A stretch of 64,000 nucleotides of DNA from NCBI GenBank assembly GCA_017165825.1, contig CM029372.1, positions 2,114,445 to 2,178,444 on the forward strand, given 5' to 3'. The translations under genes and the position numbers were made by a program. Below the pieces are notes generated by a model, which searched no databases, was not told the DNA's origin, and saw nothing but the letters and a program-made list of their open reading frames with translations. Below are positions 56,357-64,000 of this stretch, piece after piece. Numbering within the stretch: position 1 is the stretch's first letter; each line of letters begins with the position of its first letter. Source of the stretch: Hepsetus odoe. Taxonomy: Eukaryota; Chordata; Actinopteri; Characiformes; Hepsetidae.

Positions 56357-59300
56357 ATGACTGTGGTCATTGGGTTTGAGGGCAGTGCCAATAAAATTGG
56401 CATAGGCATTGTGAGGGATGGGGAAGTCTTGTCAAACCCTAGACGTACCTATATCACTCCACCTGGCCAAGGTAAGAAAGTAAAACGTCACACTGTTCAC
56501 AGAGTGTTTCAGAAAATCTGTATCACACTATATGGTTATTGTGAATATATCTGAAGCACTGAGAGTAGGAAAAAATAATTGACAGCTTACATTTGTGCTT
56601 AGGTTTCCTTCCCAGTGAAACAGCTAAGCATCATCAAGGTGCAATCCTAACTGTTCTCCGAGAGGCACTGGACGAAGCTGGAATGAAACCTTCTGATATT
56701 GACTGTGTAGCATATACCAAAGGTAAATTTCCAAAATATCTGGAAGCTCTATAATTTCTTTGAGTTTGGCAAGTGTTTGTGCATGGGTTAAATGCAGAGG
56801 ACCAATTTAGGTCTGGTTCACTGTGTGCTGTGCTGTGTGTTCTCACAATGATGTGAATAGTCACTTTCACTTTTTCACTTCACTTCAAATGCTGTTAAAC
56901 CTGTTATATGCCTGATTATACCTGTTGGTAGTCTAGTGGTAGGGAACTTGCTTATGGACCAATGGCTCAAGAGGTCCCAGGTTTGAATCCCACCTCTGGC
57001 ACTACCATCACTGGGTCCCTGAGCAAGACCCTTAACCCTGAGTTGCTCCAGGGGGACTGTCCCTGTAATTAGGGACATCGCTCTGGATAAGAGCGTCTGC
57101 TAAATGCCGTAAGTGTAAATGTAGATGCACCTTCTAATTAGTGAATTCAGAATCTTTTATTTGTACCAAGTGCAGATACAGGCTTTCAGTCATGTACAGA
57201 CAGTGACTGTGTGCGGAATCATGTCATTTGCATGATCTGTGTCTAATAAGTACAGTACTGTGCAAAGGTTTTAGGCAGGTGTGAAAAAATGCTGTAAACA
57301 AAGAATGCTTTCAAAAATGGAAGTGTTAATCATTTATTTTCATCAACCAACAAAATGCAGTGAATGAACAAAAGAGAAATCTAAATCAAATCAATATTTG
57401 GTGTGACCACCCTTTGCCTTCAAAACAGGATCAATTCTTCTAGGTACAATTGCACACAGTTTTTGAAGGAACTCGGCTGGTAGGTTGTTCCAAACATGAC
57501 TGTGTTTCAACCTCCGTGTGACACTGATGATCATCAGCACCTGTTTGGTAAAATTGGTTGATCATACGCCGACTATAATCCTAAAAAATCCATAACTTTG
57601 TGCAAGTGTACCTAGAAGAACTGATGCTGGTTTGAAGGCAAAAGGTAGTAACACCAAATATTGATTTGATTTAGATTTTTCTTTTGTTCGCTCACTTTGC
57701 ATTTTGTAAATTGATAAAAATAAACAATCATTATTTATATTTCTGAAAGCATTCTTTGTTTACAGCATTTTTTCATACCTGCCTAAAACGTTTGCACAGT
57801 ACTGTATATGTATGAGTAAATGTGGCACATTTGTATTGACACATTGTCCCTTTTGTGTCCAGGGCCAGGCATGGGAGCCCCTCTGGTCACAGTGGCCTTG
57901 GTGGCCAGGACAGTTGCCCAGCTATGGGGAAAGCCTTTGGTTGGCGTGAACCATTGCATTGGGCACATAGAAATGGGCAGACTAATCACCGGTGCTAACA
58001 ACCCTACGGTGCTATATGTCAGTGGTGGCAACACTCAGGTGGGTGTTTTAAAGGTGGGCTACATGTTCCTAACCTATGTTTAGTAGGAACAGCTGCCTGG
58101 ATGGTGAACATGAAAGAGAAATTCTAGCTTTTACATTAGTGTCTCACCTTTCTATAGGTGATTGCTTACTCTGAAAGACGTTACAGAATTTTTGGGGAAA
58201 CAATAGACATTGCTGTGGGAAACTGCCTGGACCGCTTTGCCAGAGTTATCAAGGTAAGTACATTTTTGTTCAGTCGTAATCTCTATATTTTTTATTTTTT
58301 TAAATCAGTGATTGTGATGTTTTCCCCTGCAGATATCTAATGACCCCAGTCCTGGCTACAACATTGAGCAGATGGCAAAAAAGTAAGTATGCACAGTACA
58401 TGCACATCATCTTTTTGCCAAGTGTCTCTTAGAGTTGGCATTCTTTCAATATGTAAGATATGTTTTCTTAACCTTTTAACAGCCACGATCCCCATTTGGG
58501 GAACAGGTACTTTAACCCACACTACTAACTATTTTTCTTACTAATGGGATGTAGATGGACAGAAATAATGTAAAAACTATTCAGAAAAAAATGTGGCAGT
58601 TAATGGGTCAGTGTTTTGAAGGGCTACTTGATTATAGCAAAATCATTATCTGATTATTTTGATCTATAGTGGGATAACAGTTAATTAACCTGATTCCTTA
58701 CTGGAAACATCAACCTTTTTAACTTGTCTATTAAGCAGCTTTTGCTCTATAAATTGAAACAGTTCTAAAAAATGCATATGAATAATATTTAAATAAATTA
58801 ATTGTTAAGAAATTGTTGATGATCTGGAAGAAAATTTCTTCCATCCAAAAGAAAATTGGATGGTTAATGTAAATAATCCTACCATTTCTTTCACCTTTTG
58901 AACCTAAATTTGCATATGATGCTTTATATATAAGTCAAAGCTATGTTTAGGTTAGCCTTGCAGCAGAATGGTGGCTTTAGAAGATTAATGAAAATTGTAC
59001 ACAGTACTCACCGCTGTATGAAAAGTGGTTTGTATTGAGCCATGCTTTGCAAAAATAGTGGGAACTTCTAACTTGATACTTCACCATCTAGTAAAGTAGA
59101 CTGAGTATAGAGTTTTTGGATGGCACCATAGCATCACCTTTATAAAATCATAAATGGCAGAATGCTCAGAACAAGTCAGCCTGCTCCTTATTTAGGATGA
59201 GATGTCCATAGCGGCTTGTGTGTTGTAATCATTATTTTAACACTGTGGTTAAGAGTAGCACCAAATTGAACCTTTTTCTGGATTATGACTGTAAAACATC

Positions 59301-62042
59301 TGTCTCTTTTCAGGGGCAAACAGTATGTAGAGCTTCCATACACAGTGAAAGGAATGGATGTCTCTTTTTCTGGGATCTTGTCATACATAGAGGTAACAAG
59401 ACAGTTGTTGAATGTATTAGTGAAAGGAAAATAAATAATAAACATAAATTAGCAATGTCAATACATTTAAAAACACAATTAAAATACATAAAAAAATGTA
59501 TTTAATATATGTTCTCTTCCAGATAGGATCAAATTAGACAGAGTAAGCCCTAGTGGTTGTGTTTTTTAATGAGTATATTTGTCTCCTGTTGCTTTCCATC
59601 TGATATCCAGGAAGCAGCACACAAGATGTTGAGCTCAGGGCAGTGTACAGCAGAGGACCTGTGCTTTTCACTCCAGGCACGGAAATGCCTTTCCCTGATG
59701 AATGTTTCCTGTATAAAAATGTAAAATATATTTTCTGGTTATGTTTCTCTGAAGAATGACATGGAGAAAAAACTTTGTTCTTTGTTCTGTAGGAGACAGT
59801 CTTCTCTATGTTAGTGGAGATCACCGAGCGTGCCATGGCTCATTGTGGATCTCAGGAGGTTCTGATTGTGGGAGGAGTAGGCTGTGAGTGAGTGGTTGAC
59901 CTTAGAGATTGCAGTTATTCATCTGTATCTATAATCAAATCTAACTATATAAAACATAACTTGATATTTACTAAAAAGTAACCTGTTAAACTACAGAATC
60001 ATTATAAAGTAAGTAATCTCAGGCCTAATATTCAAAGGCTTTAAGAAATTTGGATCTCCCCAGGGCCACCAGTGAGCAGGTATAATTTGGATAGTGAATC
60101 ATCCTTAGCACTGCAGTGATATGGTAGTGGAATGTTAGTGTACGTGTGCGTGAGTTTGCTGACTGGATATTTTTGGTCTGGACACTGTTGGCTGGTTATT
60201 TTTGGTCATGTAGAGACACTAAGGTGTTTAAAAACTCAGTCCACTCTAATCTAATTTTATCAGTCACCAGATTATTCAAGTGGTACAGTATACTAGAATA
60301 TTTATATCGAATTAAATTGCTTTTGTGATTGTGAAAATTCAGATGAAGACATCTGAATCTTTGCTTATTTAGTTTTGTTTTTTTTTTAGTATAAGTGTTA
60401 ATGTTAATCTAATGTCTAAATGAAGCTATTTTATACGACCTTTGATACTGCTTCAAAACTCAAATGTAATGCCCTTCTTAGATGGATTTAACGACCAGTG
60501 ACAGATGAACTGCATAGGCGCATGCATCATGTATTCAGAAAGAAACCTGATTATTGGCCGACTCTTCTAAATATCAAAGTGTAAATTTACAAGACTTTAA
60601 TGTCTTCAGGGACAATCTTCTTATAGGAACTTGGGTTAAGGGTCTTGGTGGTACTGGTGGTAGGAGCAGCACTACTTAGGCAAGTATCCCCTAGACCACC
60701 ACCACTTGGAATCAAATTATCAAGAAAGATTATTCATATCTGCTGAATTCAGATTTCTTGCAGCTATCAGATTTTTAGTAAAGGTAAAGGTGCAAAATGT
60801 AACTGAAGATGATTTGAGTTTCATTTCTCCCATTTACTTATGGTTTCTGCCTTTGTTCAGTAACCCAGTTGCTCTTTGCATCCCCACACAGGTAACCTCC
60901 GTCTGCAGGAGATGATGGGTGTCATGTGTGAGGAGAGAGGTGCTCGGCTCTTTGCCACAGATGAGAGGTAACTTAGTGTAGCCTCCCTGTTCTGTACGTT
61001 TCAGAGTTTTTAGTTTTCCCAACACACCTGATCTAACTTGTCGATTGATCAACAAGCCTTTCCTTTCTTTGCAGTGGGCATGTTACAGCTGAAAAAGCTA
61101 AAATGCACAGGGCAGGGGGACCGCCATGACTGATTAAGGGAAACACTGTGTAGTAGTACTATGAGCACTCGTTTTGAATTAGCAGTGCAGTGCTTTCGCC
61201 AACATGGGCTTTGCGCTCAACATCTAATGCCTTCTGCACTCCATAAAGTCTTGGCTTGCTTTCAAGGTTCTGCATTGACAATGGAGCTATGATTGCCCAG
61301 GCTGGCTGGGAAATGTTCCGTGTGGGGCAGACAACAGAGCTGCCAGACTCCTGGATCACACAAAGGTACCACATTTCACCACATTCTCTCAGACCGTTCC
61401 TTTTCCACCCTGCTTTTCTGACTTATTATAAAAATCTAATTTTTGACAGTAATAAAATAGATATCCAAATGTTTAAGTATGTATAAAATATGGGTTAGAA
61501 GTATTGTTACATATTTCATTATTTTTGGAAAAAAAAGGTTAGAAAATGCTAAATCATATCCTTTTAATATGTCCAAGTTATTTTTAAGGTTTATTATTAT
61601 TCTCAGGGATGTTAGTCCTCCATTTAACAATTACTGTCTTATTTCTCGGCTTTGTATTAAAAGAACATTGCTTTGTGGATTTATACCTCTGCAGCTGATG
61701 CTTGGCATTGAACATGGTAACCTTCTGATCACATGTTGCTAGAGTAAATAATATGTGTATGGCTTTTGAAGGTTATGAGGCTGCACAGGTCTTATTACAG
61801 TTGTATATCTGAAAAAGAATTTATGTACCTGGAAATGATAAACTGTATATGATTAAAAACAGTGACATAAACATTTGAATTTGAATGGCCTTTTTGGATC
61901 TGGAATGTTTGCACTTTAACAAAAACATTCTAATGTTAAATAGATTCAAGTTACATTACTTGAATTACTTATATTACTATTCTATTTTTTCTTCCTTGAC
62001 AGGTACAGGACAGATGAAGTAGAAGTCACCTGGAGAGACTGA
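56357..62042 (+). CDS. osgep: OSGEP (Kae1), catalytic subunit of the KEOPS complex
   Basis: Eleven coding exons: 56357-56471, 56603-56722, 57863-58038, 58158-58253, 58333-58382, 59314-59392, 59611-59676, 59793-59883, 60892-60967, 61267-61365, 62003-62042. Phases join, giving 335 residues, the same as human OSGEP. It makes the threonylcarbamoyl-adenosine (t6A) modification at position 37 of ANN-decoding tRNAs, with TP53RK, TPRKB and LAGE3 partners. Landmarks: MTVVIGFEGSANKIGIGI start, KGPGMGAPL, the metal-binding NHCIGHIEMGR, YVSGGNTQ, GETIDIAVGNCLDRFARV, LIVGGVGCNLRLQEMM, CIDNGAMIAQAGWEMF, and the VTWRD end. The start is the first ATG after the acceptor at 56348. The intron after 59676 has a GC donor (CAG/GCACGG). 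Introns carry a SINE and a foldback transposon. AATAAA is at about 62494. Confidence 0.96.
56782..56884 (+). repeat. SINE family B tail fragment
   Basis: GCATGGGTTAAATGCAGAGG through TCTCACAATGATGTGAATAG to TCACTTTCACTTTTTCACTT, the 3' part only, in OSGEP intron 3 (counting coding exons, the intron after 56722). Confidence 0.65.
56923..57123 (+). repeat. SINE family A copy
   Basis: GGTAGTCTAGTGGTAGGGAA head, CCCAGGTTTGAATCCCACC (B box), TGAGCAAGACCCTTAACCCT, and CTCTGGATAAGAGCGTCTGC tail. In the same OSGEP intron. Confidence 0.88.
57251..57806. mobile_element. Foldback MITE-like element, copy 1 (Tc1/mariner type ends)
   Basis: The termini TACAGTACTGTGCAAAGG and GTTTGCACAGTACTGTA are inverted, at TA. 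The inverted arms extend about 200 bases inward: left CAATATTTGGTGTGACCACC mirrors right GGTAGTAACACCAAATATTG. No transposase frame. A second copy is at 63104-63633. Confidence 0.85.
60605..60708 (-). repeat. SINE family A fragment (OSGEP intron)
   Basis: Minus-strand remnant: GGGTTAAGGGTCTTGGTGGT to CCCTAGACCACCACCACTTG. The tail part is almost gone. Confidence 0.6.
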
Positions 62043-62689
62043 CCTGGCAGAAATACAGCTACAGGTTTTGACTTTTAAAAGAATGGAAGAATCCTGAAGA
62101 ATATGCTGGAGGTGGCAGTCTTTTAATATGATCTGTTTTTCCTTTTAACCTTTTAGGCATGCTGCCATCTTTACCTTTCCCACAGGTTTAGCTCGAAGGG
62201 AAATTTTGTACTGAACACAACTGATTGCAAGGTCTTGTGAGCAACGATTAAAATTTTTTTAGATTTGGTGATTTGGTTCCAGGTGAAGTAATTTTTGGAT
62301 TGTTGGAACAACTTTGGTAACAAGTAACTAATAACTAGAGTGCTCAGTTTGAGGATCTTGTCTAACATTGCATCATGTCTTATGCCACAAATGTGCTCAA
62401 TATTTCCTGTTTCTAGAGAGAATTTTTGCGATGTTGTTGTTTTTTTTTCCTTCATTCCGGATACGGATGCACCTGGACATGTATTTAAAAAAAAATAAAT
62501 CAACGTTTTATAATGTATTATGAAAGCATTTTAGGAAACTGTTAAGTTATTTTTCATGGGCAATAAGTGAAATGTATGACTAAACTACTGCTTTCCAGAT
62601 TCCATGTGAATTTCTTACACATGTAAAAATAGGTTTGCAAATAAAATTTTCATCTAAAGATATCTTCAAGACCAAAGTACAATTTCAAG
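62043..62689 (+). other. OSGEP 3' UTR and flank
   Basis: Non-coding, with AATAAA at about 62494-62499 after an A-run. Confidence 0.55.
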
Positions 62690-62905
62690 TCAGGTCAGTT
62701 TTATTTATATAGTTGATATATAACTGATAGATATAACTGCTGTTGTCCCAAAGCAGCTTTAGAGAATCTGGGTCCGATCCCTGATTGGGTAAACCGAGGG
62801 TGACAGAGGCATGGAAAAACTCCCCAGAACAGGAGGAAGATACCTTGGGAGGAACCAAGACTCAAAGGGGGAACCCATCTTCCTCTGGTCAACACCGGAA
62901 ATAAA
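62690..62905 (-). repeat. Interspersed repeat with TTGACTTGA-type tail
   Basis: Minus-strand copy of the 7342-7548 family: GTCAGTTTTATTTATATAG (tail complement), CCCAAAGCAGCTTTAGAGAA, CTCAAAGGGGGAACCCATCT, TCCTCTGGTCAACACCGG. Confidence 0.75.
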
Positions 62906-63103
62906 GAAGGAAAGAAAGAAAGAGAGAGTGCATTTCATAATAAATCAATTTAGCAATTCTGGTAAAGTATGAGTTACAGTAAAAGAGTCCATTAGTGTCT
63001 GTAATTGGAAGTTTGGTAAACTAATAGTGGTGGTTCTGTTTGAGTGAGTGAAGCTTTTGTTAATCTTAGTGGCAGCAGCTCATGCAGATGATCTAGTCTG
63101 ATG

Positions 63104-63633
63104 TACAGTACTGTGCAAAAGTTTTAGGCAGGTGTGGAAAAAATGCTGTAAACAAAGAATGCTTTCAAAAATGGAAGTGTTAATCATGTATTTTCATCAA
63201 TCAACAAAATGCAGTGAATGAACAAAAGAGAAATCTAAATCAAATCAGTATTTGGTGTGACCACCCTTTGCCTTCAAAACAGCATCGATTATTCTAGGTA
63301 CACTTGCACACAGTTCTTGAAGGAATGCAGCTGGTAGGTTGTTCCAAATATCTTCTGTGGATGTAGGCTTCCTCACATCCTTCTGTCTCTTCATGTAATC
63401 CCAGACACTGGATGATGTGGAGATCAGGGCTCTGTGGGGGCCATAAGAACTGATGCTGGTTTGAAGGCAAAAGGTAGTAACACCAAATATTGATTTAATT
63501 TAGATTTTTTTTTTGTTCGCTCACTTTGCATTTTGTAAATTGATAAAAATAAACAATCATTATTTATATTCCTGAAAGCATTCATTTACAGCATTTTTTC
63601 TACACCTGCCTAAAACTTGTGCACAGTACTGTA
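63104..63633. mobile_element. Foldback MITE-like element, copy 2
   Basis: Same ends and inverted arms as 57251-57806. It has TACAGTACTGTGCAAAAG at left and TTGTGCACAGTACTGTA at right, with a different central spacer. Confidence 0.85.
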
Positions 63634-63689
63634 GCTAATCTGATGTTCACATAAGGAGAGGAATCTGTTGATAGTCCATCCATTATCTG

Positions 63690-63913
63690 CCACTTGTCCC
63701 AAACGGGGTCGCGGGGGAGTGCTGGTGTCCAACCCAGCGCACACAGGGCAAGGACGGGGGACGCACCCTGGACAGGTCGCCAGCCCATCGCAGGGAGGAG
63801 CGGGACGGGGACGGCACCTTGCTCAAGGGTACCTCAGGGCAACCCACTGGGAAGGGGTTCGAACCCCCGATCATGTGGCCAACACCCTAACCACTAGGCC
63901 ACCGCTGCCCCTC
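63690..63913 (-). repeat. Composite SINE (family C fragment joined to family B)
   Basis: Minus-strand. GGACAGGTCGCCAGCCCATCG (family C-like) joins ACCTTGCTCAAGGGTACCTC, GGTTCGAACCCCCGATCATG and CTAACCACTAGGCCACCGCT (family B). The GC-rich, CpG-bearing sequence suggests a young insertion. Confidence 0.7.
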
Positions 63914-64000
63914 TGTTGATAGTAGTTGTGTCAAATCGGTAGAGTAGTTGGTATGGAGTTCAGGAAACCCTCATGGTGATTGATGGACTTTCCTGGGAGG

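Noticed and set aside
1..64000. CRISPR arrays, bacterial operons or a phage-like defence system
   Set aside because: The DNA is plainly vertebrate. The only regular short repeats are microsatellites and dispersed SINEs.

Overview
This window is vertebrate nuclear DNA, almost certainly from a teleost fish. It holds intron-split genes with GT-AG (and some GC-AG) introns, and very dense teleost-type repeats: Tc1/mariner transposons, an RTE/Rex3-like LINE with a GATG tail, an L2-type LINE, several tRNA-derived SINE families and LTR elements. It also has long CA and AT microsatellites. One assembly gap of Ns (23510-23840) sits inside an AT microsatellite. I cannot name the species.

Layout. 0-3 kb: a decayed LINE and, on the minus strand, the 3' exons of a C-type lectin gene. 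3.3-4.3 kb: a solo LTR carrying two nested insertions, a U6 snRNA/SINE chimera and a truncated L2. 5.6-11.2 kb: a Rex3-like LINE, a rearranged Tc1 and a decayed RTE LINE. 12.8-16.5 kb: a structurally complete LTR element with a 5-bp target duplication that carries an ASPM-like IQ-motif array and coiled-coil sequence instead of pol. 21.9-23.0 kb: an intronless tetraspanin gene. 25.4-31.8 kb: SELENOO, ten coding exons, with an in-frame TGA read as selenocysteine three codons from the end. 37.5-43.7 kb: a secreted fibrinogen-C-domain (angiopoietin-like) gene with a Tc1 in its fifth intron. 44.9-49.8 kb: a gene joining a TIN2-like N-terminal domain to eleven C2H2 zinc fingers. 52.8-55.1 kb (minus): APEX1, the base-excision-repair AP endonuclease. 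56.4-62.0 kb (plus): OSGEP, the catalytic subunit of KEOPS (tRNA t6A synthesis). APEX1 and OSGEP lie head to head, as they do in mammals. The last 2 kb is repeats.

The host genes have unrelated jobs (AMPylation/redox, DNA repair, tRNA modification, lectin and membrane functions), so this is not a functional cluster. The least expected item is the LTR element at 12814-16504. It has matching TG...CA LTRs, a perfect 5-bp target duplication, a polypurine tract and a Tf1/sushi-style self-complementary primer site. Its cargo is a 566-codon open frame with about 13 IQ motifs in the 23/27-residue spacing I associate with the spindle protein ASPM. It looks like a non-autonomous retrotransposon that captured host cytoskeletal sequence.

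Limits: exon boundaries come from reading splice signals, phases and family resemblance by eye. No alignment, folding or database search was run.
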